Origin: an uncultured Rhodospirillales bacterium
Lineage (GTDB): Bacteria > Pseudomonadota > Alphaproteobacteria > Azospirillales > Azospirillaceae
NCBI GenBank assembly: GCA_903920145.1
Contig: CAIXKV010000068.1
Location: 1 to 33,502, forward strand
DNA length: 33,502 bases
Direction: 5' to 3'
Shown here: one piece after another, positions 25,922 to 33,494 of the stretch
Layout of the letters: each line of letters begins with the position of its first letter
Numbering within the stretch: position 1 is the stretch's first letter
Translations under genes and position numbers: made by a program
Notes under the pieces: model-generated
The model's database searches: none
Told to the model about the DNA's origin: nothing
The model's input: only the letters and a program-made list of their open reading frames with translations

Positions 25922-27139
25922 TCATTGACGCCTAACCAGATGGTGGAGAGCAACCGCCGTCGCGGCGAAGCCTGCCGCAGCGCCGATAGCCAGCCCCCAA
26001 CGTGGGCCCAATGTGTCTGCAACCCAGCCAACGATCGGGGCGCCGATCGGCGTCGCACCTACGCCGATCGCGAGACGTAGCGCCATGACGCGCCCCCGCA
26101 TCACGGGTGGGGTCGATAACTGCATCAGGCTGCTCGTCGTGTTGGTGAATGTTAGCGTGGATATGCCGATGATGACGAGAGTTACGCCGAACAACCAAGC
26201 ATTGGGCGCTATTGCGGCCAGCGCAAAACCGACTCCGAAAATCGCCGTGGCTATGGGGAGAAGGCGGAACTGTGGTGTTTCTCGCCCCGCCGCGAATAGG
26301 GCGCCACCGAATGTTCCAGCAGCCGTGATCGAGGTCAGGAGGCCATATTGATCCGCGCCGCCATGAAAGACGCTCACCGACATGGTTGAGATAAAAATCG
26401 GAAAATTAAGCCCGAATGTACCGATCAGGAAGAGCATCCAGAGGATCGCTTTGATATCAGGACGGGATCGGACATAGCAGAGCCCTTCCACAAGATTGCC
26501 GCGTGCCTGCCCGGCCCGGATGTTGGGGTGAAGCTCGCCCAAACGCAGAAAGAACAGCGATGCCAGCACGGCAACGAATGAAGCTCCATTGATCAGGAAG
26601 GCCCAGCCGGATCCGATCGCAGCGATCACGATGCCGGCTATGGACGGGCCGACCATCATGGCGGCGTTCATGGAGGTGGAATTCAGGGCCACCGCATTAG
26701 GAAGGTCTTTATCCTCGACCAAATCAGAGACGAAGGTCTGGCGGGCTGGCATATCGACCGCATTGACGCAACCGGACAGGAAGGCTAGCACGTCGACGTG
26801 CCACACTTGAACCTGCCCGGTGATGACGAGGAGGCCTAGCACGAGGGCAAGCACGCCCATGGCGGCCTGCGTTGCGATCAACAGCTTGCGCCGGTCAAAG
26901 CGATCCGCCGCATAGCCGGTCCAGGGCAGCAACAGCAATTGCGGCCCGAATTGCAGCCCCATCACAACACCAACGGCCATCGCGCTATGATGGGTAAGCT
27001 CGGTGAGAACCAGCCAGTCCTGTGCGGTACGCTGCATCCAGGTGCCGATATTCGAGAGGATCGAGCCGCCGAACCAGAGACGATAATTATAGACCGTTAA
27101 GGAACGAAACGTGCTGGACCCGATGCCTTTATGAGCCAA
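25922..27139 (-). CDS. MFS transporter, EntS/MFS_3-like exporter
   Basis: A 405-residue major-facilitator permease with about 12 predicted membrane segments. It resembles the MFS_3 (EntS-like) group: FRSLTVYNYRLWFGGSILSNIGTWMQRTAQDWLVL at the N-terminus, GYAADRFDRRKLL as the loop 2-3 signature, and SGCVNAVDMPARQTFVSDLV. It probably exports a small organic compound by proton antiport. It is the last gene of a four-gene minus-strand operon (MarR regulator, isochorismatase-fold hydrolase, small membrane protein, this gene) and overlaps the preceding gene by 11 bp. A MITE copy lies 9 bp after its stop. The exported substrate is unknown. Confidence 0.9.
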   Translation of the reverse strand: MAHKGIGSSTFRSLTVYNYRLWFGGSILSNIGTWMQRTAQDWLVLTELTHHSAMAVGVVMGLQFGPQLLLLPWTGYAADRFDRRKLLIATQAAMGVLALVLGLLVITGQVQVWHVDVLAFLSGCVNAVDMPARQTFVSDLVEDKDLPNAVALNSTSMNAAMMVGPSIAGIVIAAIGSGWAFLINGASFVAVLASLFFLRLGELHPNIRAGQARGNLVEGLCYVRSRPDIKAILWMLFLIGTFGLNFPIFISTMSVSVFHGGADQYGLLTSITAAGTFGGALFAAGRETPQFRLLPIATAIFGVGFALAAIAPNAWLFGVTLVIIGISTLTFTNTTSSLMQLSTPPVMRGRVMALRLAIGVGATPIGAPIVGWVADTLGPRWGLAIGAAAGFAATAVALHHLVRRQ

Positions 27140-27464
27140 CGGGAGAATTTCCGCCGTGGAACTTCCCGAAGAGACGCGCCGACATCAGGCCGATGAGCAA
27201 AAGGCCTAACCCCAGGCTGACGATATGATCCGTCGCGCGAAGGTCAAATTGGCCTACGCGCACAATGAGGCAATATGCGAGCACGAGGTTTCCAAAGCCC
27301 CACAGCACGTTGACAGTTGATGATGACAGCCCCTTGCCGGGTGGTTTGGCGAACGGGCTTTGAAAGGCTTGCCCCATCATGCCGCTGACAGCATGCGGCA
27401 CGGCGTTAGCCAGAAAAGCGCCACCAAAGAAGTATGAGAGGTCATCCAGCCATATCATGATCAA
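27129..27464 (-). CDS. Small conserved membrane protein, unknown function
   Basis: A 111-residue hydrophobic protein with about three membrane segments (around residues 8-30, 51-70 and 82-103). It contains a sequence GGAFLANAVPHAVSGMMGQ and a short PFAKPPGKG loop. I do not recognise a named family. Its start overlaps the stop of the hydrolase gene by 4 bp and its end overlaps the MFS start by 11 bp, so it is translated as part of that operon. It may act with the exporter; this is inferred only from position. Confidence 0.75.
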   Translation of the reverse strand: MIMIWLDDLSYFFGGAFLANAVPHAVSGMMGQAFQSPFAKPPGKGLSSSTVNVLWGFGNLVLAYCLIVRVGQFDLRATDHIVSLGLGLLLIGLMSARLFGKFHGGNSPVGS

Positions 27465-28021
27465 GCCCCACGTTTCAGGAGAGCGATAATCTCCCCGGTT
27501 GTGCCGGTTTCGCCGATCTTAGGGAAAACTCGGGTGATGCTGTGTGTATGTGCATCGAAATCAAGGTCAGTCATGGCATCAATCGCGAAGGTGATGTTGA
27601 AGCCCAGCTCGTAGGCTTGGCGGGCGGTGACTTCGACGCCATTGCTGGTGGCAATTCCTGTGATCACGATCTGGGTGACGCCCCGTGCCCGTAGATAAGT
27701 TTCAAGATCGGTCTTTGTGAACGCCCCCGGTGTGTACTTTGTCACGACGTGATCTTCGGTTTGTTGGTTCAGTTCGGGAATGAGATCGGTCCAGCCGTCT
27801 GGAAAGACGGTATTGCGACGCGGATGTTCGGTTCGAACCGCAGGGGCTCCGGCAACATTGACAAGAACCACCGGCAAACCCTGCTTGCGAAAGGCTGCGG
27901 CCATCGTACCGACATGGGCCACCACCCTCTCGATCGGATGGGCCGTCGGGAGCGAGACAAGGCCTTTCTGGAGGTCGATGACAACCAGTGCGGTTTGGGG
28001 GTCGAGGGCACTCACGGTCAT
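27461..28021 (-). CDS. Isochorismatase-fold cysteine-hydrolase family protein
   Basis: A 186-residue protein with the isochorismatase-like alpha/beta fold. The catalytic Asp is in ALVVIDLQKG (Asp16) and the Lys in VVTKYTPGAF (Lys95). At the nucleophile position the motif is TGIATSNGVE, so Gly128 stands where most amidohydrolases of this family have Cys. Loss of Cys is also seen in true isochorismatases such as EntB and PhzD, which use Asp and Lys without a thiol, so the protein may be active on a vinyl ether or another substrate. It is the second gene of the MarR-controlled operon. Substrate unknown. Confidence 0.88.
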   Translation of the reverse strand: MTVSALDPQTALVVIDLQKGLVSLPTAHPIERVVAHVGTMAAAFRKQGLPVVLVNVAGAPAVRTEHPRRNTVFPDGWTDLIPELNQQTEDHVVTKYTPGAFTKTDLETYLRARGVTQIVITGIATSNGVEVTARQAYELGFNITFAIDAMTDLDFDAHTHSITRVFPKIGETGTTGEIIALLKRGA

Positions 28022-28054
28022 GGGGGGCCTTTGACTTCAAAAGGTTGGAATGGA

Positions 28055-28498
28055 TCAGGGGCCGCTCAGGCTTCGGATGATTGCGGCGGCGGACAGGAGG
28101 GTTTGCTGTTCGTCCGAGTCGAGTTTCGCGACGGCGGCGAGCAGCCAGTCCTGTTTTGCAGCACTTCTCTTGCGCCGCGCCTCAACGCCCTGTGCTGTCA
28201 GTGAAAACAGGATTTGTCGCCCATCTGTGGGGTGAGGAGTCCGCTCGACCAGGCCCTCCTGTTCAAGGCTGGCGAGGATGGCGCTCATCGACTGGGGCTT
28301 CATCGCCTCGGTGCGTGCGAGATCAGCGGTGGTCATGCCGCCGTTCTCATCCAGTCTAGCGAGGGCTGCGGTCTGGGAAAGGTTCAGGTCGCCCGGATTG
28401 GCGTCCGCCCGCAGGCGGCGAAGGAGTTGTCTGATCGCCTGCGTCAGGGCGGGAACGACCGTTTCGGGCGATAGGGGGGTGTCAGGAGGGCTGCTCAT
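28055..28498 (-). CDS. MarR-family transcriptional regulator
   Basis: A 147-residue winged-helix regulator. The DNA-binding part is LNLSQTAALARLDENGGMTTADLARTEAMKPQSMSAILASLEQEGLVERTPHPTDGRQILFSLTAQG, with the wing motif DGRQ. Helices at both ends form the dimer interface. ATG at 28519 is also in frame, but the start at 28498 leaves the palindrome at 28509-28525 outside the gene as an operator. AGGGG directly precedes this ATG at short spacing. MarR proteins usually repress their own operon and release DNA on binding phenolic ligands. The downstream hydrolase and exporter fit a detoxification module. Confidence 0.88.
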   Translation of the reverse strand: MSSPPDTPLSPETVVPALTQAIRQLLRRLRADANPGDLNLSQTAALARLDENGGMTTADLARTEAMKPQSMSAILASLEQEGLVERTPHPTDGRQILFSLTAQGVEARRKRSAAKQDWLLAAVAKLDSDEQQTLLSAAAIIRSLSGP

Positions 28499-28508
28499 TC
28501 CCCTGACA

Positions 28509-28525
28509 TAGCATATCATCAGCTA
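28509..28525. promoter_or_regulatory. Candidate MarR operator
   Basis: A 17-base imperfect palindrome TAGCATATCATCAGCTA (arms TAGCnnAT and ATnnGCTA, 6 of 8 arm positions symmetric) lies 11 bp upstream of the regulator start. Length and symmetry fit MarR-type operators. Binding is inferred. Confidence 0.5.
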
Positions 28526-28591
28526 AACTGGCAAGGTGCCTGTTTATCTCCCCGGTTCTCACGGTGCCGTTAATCTTTTCCCCATAAGGTT

Positions 28592-28629
28592 TCCCGTGCG
28601 CCTATGCGCGCGAAGCCGAGGGCGCTGCG
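28592..28629 (+). repeat. Fragment of the hairpin MITE
   Basis: TCCCGTGCGCCTATGCGCGC followed by GAAGCCGAGGGCGC matches hairpin 3 and the left arm of hairpin 4, with the CCAT-loop version of hairpin 3. Neither terminal repeat remains. It lies four bases beyond the stop of the DUF2459 gene and upstream of the MarR operon. Confidence 0.7.
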
Positions 28630-28632
28630 ACA

Positions 28633-29319
28633 TCATCGGCCCTCTGGAAGCTGGTAGAACAGGGCTTGGCCAAAGGGGGCCCACAGAGGCACTCTGACTC
28701 CGGCTTGGGCTAGTGCCTCGCGCACCCACTCGTTACAGGTGGTGAACATCGTATAGTGACCCTCGGCCACGAAAAAGGCGTCGTGTAGGGTGTAACGGAC
28801 ATCAGGAATGAGCAGAGGGGTTCCTTGGTCGCTGCGGAGAAAGCCAGCCTGGAGATAATCGGTTAGACGGCGATAGGCGTCTACGGACAACCGAAGGTGG
28901 CGGGTGTCGGCGCCTGGAAGGGGACGCGGCATCGCTTCCACATGCATGACTGAACCATCGAGTCCAAAGAGGGCCTTTGCGGCGCTCGTGAAGCGAAGAG
29001 TCGCCCAGGTCGGGGTGCTCAGATAGAACTCGCGATCTCCCCAGCCGAATGCCAAATAATCATGGAACCCAGGAATAATCCCTAACTTCTGGATCGGCAA
29101 AACACCGTACCAGTCCTGTTCAGGAGTCACGATGGGAACCACCAGATCCGTATGAATGCCATTGTTTATAAGATAAATATCAATACCAGAGGAAATCGAG
29201 TCTTGGTTTCGGTTGATCACCACCAAACCACCAACCATCGCAGCCAGCAGATAGAGACCGACCAGGACGAGCGGGGTACTGGCCACCAACAGTCCAACTT
29301 TGACCCATCTTTTTGTCAC
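28633..29319 (-). CDS. DUF2459 / TIGR02117 family membrane-anchored protein
   Basis: A protein of about 228 residues with one N-terminal membrane helix (GLLVASTPLVLVGLYLLAAMVGGLVVI) and a periplasmic domain. Recognised blocks are INNGIHTDLVVPI, DYLAFGWGDREFYLSTPTW, HVEAMPRPLPG and YTMFTTCNEWVREALAQAG, which match the uncharacterised DUF2459 family. His, Asp and the TCNEW Cys/Asn could form a catalytic site; this is speculative. The frame opens at 29400. GTG at 29319 is preferred because AGAGGAG lies eight bases before it, and this avoids a 53-bp overlap with the methyltransferase gene upstream. The two genes are probably co-transcribed. Confidence 0.85.
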   Translation of the reverse strand: MTKRWVKVGLLVASTPLVLVGLYLLAAMVGGLVVINRNQDSISSGIDIYLINNGIHTDLVVPIVTPEQDWYGVLPIQKLGIIPGFHDYLAFGWGDREFYLSTPTWATLRFTSAAKALFGLDGSVMHVEAMPRPLPGADTRHLRLSVDAYRRLTDYLQAGFLRSDQGTPLLIPDVRYTLHDAFFVAEGHYTMFTTCNEWVREALAQAGVRVPLWAPFGQALFYQLPEGR

Positions 29320-29347
29320 TGAAAGCACTCCTCTGACGGACCCAAGA

Positions 29348-30046
29348 TCAAACTTCAATTTTCGTCGCGCTGATAACCCAATCATCATCAGCAAAATCAT
29401 GATGAAGATAGGTCATTCGATCAATGCAGACATCAAAACGACCTCTGAAGATTTCTTCAATGTCGCTTTTTGAAAAAAACAGCATATCCATGCCGGTTTC
29501 AACATGCGATGCCACCTCGGCGGCTAACGCCGTGATATGCCATGTGCAGCGCCCTAGGAATATGGCATGTTGACGTCGGCCATCGCCGTCATTGCGTGTC
29601 ACGCATAAGAATTTGCCGCCAGTTTTCAGGATGCGATACACTTCTCTAATCATTTGGCCGGCTTGATCTATTGACATATAGTACATAACACCAAAGCAAA
29701 GCACGGCATCAAAGCTCTTATCACCATAATGAGAGAGATCATGTCCCGGTGTTTGATGGGTTTGGATCGTTATGCCAAGCCGTTCAGTCAAGGACTGTAA
29801 GTACGCAATGCCCGTTGCCGAGATATCGCAGGCGTGAACATCAAAGCCCTGATGGGCAAAAAACACAGCATGCCGCCCGGCACCGCAGCCCAAATCAAGG
29901 ACTTTGGTTGTAGAGGCCGCACGGCGGTCAAGAGTCCGAAAGGTCCAGCGAACAACCTGCTCATGGGGATAGGCCGGCCTGAAACGTGCGTCCGCATGGG
30001 CTTCTTCCCAACGCTCCCGCATGGATCGCCGTTCGACATTTTGCAT
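29348..30046 (-). CDS. Class I SAM-dependent methyltransferase
   Basis: A methyltransferase of about 232 residues, substrate unknown. The SAM site is VLDLGCGAGRHAVFFAHQGFDVHACDIS, with the acidic Asp of motif II in HACD. FDAVLCFGVMYYM and IREVYRILKTGGKFLCVTRN are motifs III-IV. The fold is like TehB or UbiE-type small-molecule methyltransferases. ATG codons at 30046 and 30058 are the plausible starts and neither has a strong ribosome site; the frame runs open to 30103. G+C is lower than in the core genes (23 of 60 in 29401-29460), suggesting recent acquisition. A composite MITE array lies upstream. Confidence 0.85.
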   Translation of the reverse strand: MQNVERRSMRERWEEAHADARFRPAYPHEQVVRWTFRTLDRRAASTTKVLDLGCGAGRHAVFFAHQGFDVHACDISATGIAYLQSLTERLGITIQTHQTPGHDLSHYGDKSFDAVLCFGVMYYMSIDQAGQMIREVYRILKTGGKFLCVTRNDGDGRRQHAIFLGRCTWHITALAAEVASHVETGMDMLFFSKSDIEEIFRGRFDVCIDRMTYLHHDFADDDWVISATKIEV

Positions 30047-30159
30047 GGTTTCACCCATCTGATCTTGTCTTCGCACAGAGCCTCTTGGAAGCGGGCCCGT
30101 CATGCTGCGGCGATCACATTACCAATATTGGGCGCTCGACGGTCAAGGAGCCCGTATTC

Positions 30160-30237
30160 AGCGGCGCCAGCGCCTCTTGCAGACGAGAGGCCCCAGTGTG
30201 TGGACTCTAGGGGGCGCGGATGCGCCCGCCCGGCGTC
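30160..30237 (+). repeat. Left part of a nested hairpin MITE (outer copy)
   Basis: From about 30187 the sequence clearly matches hairpin 3-4 of the subtype with the 16-base insertion (CCAGTGTGTGGACTCT). A weaker match may begin near 30160. It stops at GGCGTC, where TGA (30238-30240) leads into the next copy. In the intact element GGCGTCTGAGGGC is continuous, so the inner copy appears to have inserted at that internal TGA. Confidence 0.8.
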
Positions 30238-30240
30238 TGA

Positions 30241-30387
30241 TACCGGCGAGCCCTGATACTGACACATCGCCGGTATCGGGCCGCAACGGTGGCCCCGCGT
30301 CCTCGTGGACGCGAAGCCAAGGGCGCGGATGCGCCCGCCCGGCGTCTGAGGGCAGCCTTGATGAGTCACCATCAAGGCTCGATGGTA
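30241..30387 (+). repeat. Hairpin MITE, inner copy of a composite (147 bp)
   Basis: All five hairpins are present and the right end is GGCTCGATGGTA. The left flank is TGA (30238-30240) but the right flank is TCA (30388-30390); the mismatch is expected if nested copies later recombined. Hairpin 2 is GGGCCGC/GTGGCCC with a G.T wobble. The right end interrupts the 3' part of a tnpB remnant on the minus strand. Confidence 0.92.
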
Positions 30388-30800
30388 TCACGGCCAATTT
30401 CACGAGGGTCTTCGCTGCGTTCAGGTCTCGATCGCGCCCGCAGCCACAGGCCGGACACGTCCAGTCTCGCACCGACAACGGCAAGATGTCCATCTTGTAT
30501 TTTCACGCCGAACAGGTCTTGCTCGAAAAATACCAGGGTCGGCCACGACAATTCGAGAACCGTTTAGTTTGGTCTTGTAGTCGATCTGCCGCCGGAATTC
30601 GTGCAAGCCAACATCGGCGATGGCCCTTGATAGTTTATCATTGGCCATCATGCCCCGCACGTTCAGATCTTCGATCACGATGACGCCGTGGTTTTTGGCT
30701 ATCGCCGTGGTCGCTTTGTGCGTAGCATCCTTGCGGGTCGTGCCGATACGGGCGTGGAATCGGGCGTCGGCACTGACCTGCTTTGGGATGGACGCCTCTG
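30388..30800 (-). pseudogene. tnpB remnant (IS200/IS605 family)
   Basis: This is the C-terminal part of a TnpB RNA-guided nuclease, reading from ADARFHARIGTTRKDATHKATT through GVIVIEDLNVRGMM (RuvC-II Glu present) and LNGSRIVVAD. A 1-base deletion near 30537 then shifts the frame, and the text resumes as WYFSSKTCSA, an in-frame TGA at 30503-30505 (where Cys is expected), KYKMDILPLSVRDWTCPACG and DRDLNAAKTLVK (RuvC-III Asp present). The zinc-finger CPAC pair remains, but the first CxxC is broken by the stop. The N-terminal half is absent; homology begins right after the stop of the solute-binding-protein gene. The 3' end is cut by a MITE. It is inactive as a nuclease gene. Confidence 0.88.
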
Positions 30801-30804
30801 TGGT

Positions 30805-31527
30805 CTATGGTTGTTCGGCATGTGCCAGCTGTTGGGCGAAGGTGCCGTCTGCTTTCATTGTGGCTAACGCCGCAGAAAACGCGGCGGCTAGGCTGTGTCC
30901 TTCCGGTGAGTCCTGGAAGGCGAAAAAGACATTCTGTTGCGACACCGGAACCGCCGGATCATAAGTAATGCCCTTCAGTCCAGCCGCCCGCAGAGCCCCC
31001 AAGCCGGTTTTCTCTTCAACAACGAAGGCGTCAATGCGCCCAGCGTCCAACTTGGCGAAATTGATTTCATCGGTCGCGGCACTTTCCAGAGAAAAGGTGG
31101 TGCTATTCACAATTTCATTGGCATAGGGGTAGCCAAGCGTGATTCCCACCCGCTTTCCGGCAAGGGTATCAACGGTGGTCCAGACGGGATGATCCGATTT
31201 GGCGAAAACAAAGTCCCTTTTGACGTAAATAGGATCGGATGGAACGTAAGGCTTGCTTAACAAGACCTCAAGCGCCGGCAACAGAGCATCGACATCGCCA
31301 TGCTCGAAGCTATCAACCGCCCGCTTAGGCGGAACAACATCAATGGACACTGTGATATGAGCCCGCTTTGCCAGCTCTTTCGCCAGATCGACAAAAACAC
31401 CCGTATTGGCATCGACCACCATCACGGGAATCGGGTAGAGGGCAAGCGTAATCGACTTGTCATCGGCCCAAGCCGGCGATGTTAAGCCAATAAGAAGGGT
31501 CGCTACCGATAGGATATATCTGGTCAT
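30805..31527 (-). CDS. Periplasmic solute-binding protein (SBP_bac_3 type), orphan
   Basis: A 240-residue periplasmic binding protein. The start at 31527 gives a signal peptide (MTRYILSVATLLIGLTSPAWA); a GAGGA ribosome site lies about 10 bases upstream, and the in-frame ATG at 31536 is too close to it. The two-lobed fold shows GVFVDLAKELAKRA, DVDALLPALE, LAGKRVGITLGYPY, KLDAGRIDAFVVEEKTG and the usual C-terminal helix. Polar amino-acid or small organic acid binding is typical of the family. No ABC permease or ATPase gene is near. It lies 62 bp downstream of a chemoreceptor gene on the same strand, so it may deliver ligand to that receptor or sense rather than import. Confidence 0.88.
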   Translation of the reverse strand: MTRYILSVATLLIGLTSPAWADDKSITLALYPIPVMVVDANTGVFVDLAKELAKRAHITVSIDVVPPKRAVDSFEHGDVDALLPALEVLLSKPYVPSDPIYVKRDFVFAKSDHPVWTTVDTLAGKRVGITLGYPYANEIVNSTTFSLESAATDEINFAKLDAGRIDAFVVEEKTGLGALRAAGLKGITYDPAVPVSQQNVFFAFQDSPEGHSLAAAFSAALATMKADGTFAQQLAHAEQP

Positions 31528-31589
31528 GAGAGCCATTTCCTCAATATTAGGCACTATTCTTCATTTATGAAGGCCGATAAGCTGGATGA

Positions 31590-33158
31590 TCAGGCGGCGG
31601 TGAGTTCACCAAGAAAGTGATCGACTTGGTCGCGGAGTTTCCCAAACCGTTGATCAAGACTGTCAACAGCGCCGAGTAGAACGTCGGCGGCTTCGCCATT
31701 GCGTTGCGCCGCTCCGGCCACGCCCTTGACGGTTTGCTCTAGGCTGGCTGAACCTTGGGCGGCGTCGAAGAGGGCGCGGTTGATTTCGTTGGTGGCCGCG
31801 TTTTGCTGTTCAACGGCCGAGGCGATCGCGGCGCTGATTTCGCTGATCGTGCCGATCACCCCGGTAATATGATGAATCTCCGCAGCGGCGGCCTGGGTCG
31901 AGGTCTGGATGGCTTGAACCTGACTGGAAATCTCCTCGGTGGCCTTGGCGGTTTGGTTGGCGAGGCTCTTGACCTCGTTGGCCACCACGGCAAAGCCTTT
32001 TCCGGCCTCTCCGGCCCGTGCAGCCTCGATGGTGGCGTTGAGCGCCAGCAGGTTGGTTTGGGAGGCGATACTGGTAATCAGGGTCACCACATCGCCGATT
32101 CGGGCGGCCCCGGCGACGAGGCCGGATACCAACGCGATGGTCTGATCGGTTCGGGTTTTGGCGGCATCGACAACCTGATTGGAGGCTTGCGCCTGCCGGC
32201 TGATTTCCCGGATTGAGGCGGCGAGTTCCTCAACGGCGGTCGACACGGTTTGCACGTTGGCGCTAACCTGATCGGCAATCGTGGCCGCTGCCGAACTGAG
32301 TCGCGTATTGTCCTCGGCGGTCCCGGCGACGATCCGGGATGAGTGGCTCATTTCGTGAGCGGTGTGCGAAGCCGCAGTGAGAACGGTCTTGACCTCGGCG
32401 TCGAAGGTTTCCGCGACTTGGTGCAACGAGCGTTTGCGCTCCTGTTCGGCCTGCTGCTTCAGGGTTTCCTGTTCGGCTTCCAGGCGCACCTTGGCAATGG
32501 CATGAGCCTTAAAGACCTCGACCGTCGCTGCCATTCGCCCAACCTCATCAGAGCGGTTGAGGGCGGGCACCGTCACATCGTGGTCACCGTTCGCGAGTGC
32601 GCCCATGGCGCGATCAAGGTCTAGAATTGGTCCGGTTACGCTGCGGACAATCAAGGCCAAGGCGCCGCAGACTAGGGCTAGAATGCCGAAACCAAAGGCT
32701 ACGATGGTCCAGGCACGCCCAGCTACTTCTTCTTGGGCGCGTGTCGAGGTCATACGCAATTCGAGAGTGCCGATCGGCTTTGACTCTCCTTTTGCCGTTG
32801 TTCGGTAAATTGGGGCCCGTTCAACAATCAGTTTGCTGGCCGAAGCCGTGGTGTGGCCGTCCTGGGCGAAGATTTTGCCGCCCTGATCGAACAGGATACT
32901 GCCTGCATAGTCGGGGTCTTGGGCCAACGGTGCCAGAAGTGTCCGGGCCGCGTTGGTGTCGATATTCCAGAGTGCCTCGCCCGCGCCGCCGGACAACATC
33001 GCCACCGAAAGACGGGCGCGATCGTCGAGTGCGCGGCGGCTATCTTGGGTGGTGACATAGACCGCCCCGATCACGGCAAGCGCGATGGTCGCCGATAGCA
33101 GCACGCAGATGGGAGCTATCGTTCGGACCATGAGACTCCGGGTCAGAATGCCAATCAT
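31590..33158 (-). CDS. Methyl-accepting chemotaxis protein
   Basis: A 522-residue chemoreceptor. The start follows AGGAG at 7-base spacing. The first membrane helix is about residues 12-33 ([21 protein letters not shown]). The periplasmic part (about 35-150) is short and includes [42 protein letters not shown], which resembles the CHASE/dCache-like sensors of alphaproteobacterial receptors; I do not assign it firmly. A second helix ([20 protein letters not shown]), HAMP and the MCP signalling domain with [36 protein letters not shown] follow. The solute-binding-protein gene is downstream in the same direction. No CheR-binding pentapeptide is visible at the C-terminus. Confidence 0.93.
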   Translation of the reverse strand: MIGILTRSLMVRTIAPICVLLSATIALAVIGAVYVTTQDSRRALDDRARLSVAMLSGGAGEALWNIDTNAARTLLAPLAQDPDYAGSILFDQGGKIFAQDGHTTASASKLIVERAPIYRTTAKGESKPIGTLELRMTSTRAQEEVAGRAWTIVAFGFGILALVCGALALIVRSVTGPILDLDRAMGALANGDHDVTVPALNRSDEVGRMAATVEVFKAHAIAKVRLEAEQETLKQQAEQERKRSLHQVAETFDAEVKTVLTAASHTAHEMSHSSRIVAGTAEDNTRLSSAAATIADQVSANVQTVSTAVEELAASIREISRQAQASNQVVDAAKTRTDQTIALVSGLVAGAARIGDVVTLITSIASQTNLLALNATIEAARAGEAGKGFAVVANEVKSLANQTAKATEEISSQVQAIQTSTQAAAAEIHHITGVIGTISEISAAIASAVEQQNAATNEINRALFDAAQGSASLEQTVKGVAGAAQRNGEAADVLLGAVDSLDQRFGKLRDQVDHFLGELTAA

Positions 33159-33234
33159 GGCGATCTCCTGATGGTTCCGTTGGCGCTTCGCACGGACGTT
33201 TTGCCACTGTGCAAATTCGCAACAAGTTTAGGAT

Positions 33235-33303
33235 AACCCGAGCCACGGGTTTGAAACGAGTTAACCATTTGTGAAACTTGAAGGATTCAAAAGACCCGTG
33301 GCT
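33235..33303 (-). promoter_or_regulatory. Alternative hairpins upstream of the second chemoreceptor gene
   Basis: AGCCACGGGT (33241-33250) is exactly complementary in reverse to ACCCGTGGCT (33294-33303). The same segment can instead form a local hairpin, AACCCG (33235-33240) with CGGGTT (33246-33251). The two pairings exclude each other. They lie 77-145 bases before the start codon. A leader switch or a protein site is possible; nothing shows which. Confidence 0.35.
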
Positions 33304-33344
33304 TGGCGACGATCCATCACAACACCGCAAGGGCCCGCATGTGA

Positions 33345-33491
33345 TACCATCGGGCCTTGATGCTGACTCATCAAGGCTACCCTCAGACGCCGGGCGGGCG
33401 CATCCGCGCCCTTGGCTTCGCGCGCATGGGCGCGCGGGGCCGCCGTCGCGGCCCGATACCGGCGATGTGTCAGTATCAGGGCTCGCCGGTA
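33345..33491 (-). repeat. Hairpin MITE, full-length copy (147 bp, minus orientation)
   Basis: On the reverse strand this copy carries all five hairpins, with hairpin 3 as CGCGCGC/GCGCGCG and loop CCAT, giving C-G where copy 2 has T-A. Its element-right end (TACCATCGGGCC on the plus strand) is flanked by TGA, its element-left end by TCA. The left junction reads GGCGTC-TGA-TACCGG on the reverse strand, the same nested junction as at 30232-30246. Confidence 0.92.
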
Positions 33492-33494
33492 TCA

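Noticed and set aside
30421-30678. An intact small TnpB-like gene
   Set aside because: The frame covers only the middle of TnpB. The rest is in another frame after a 1-base deletion, has an internal TGA, and the N-terminal half is missing.
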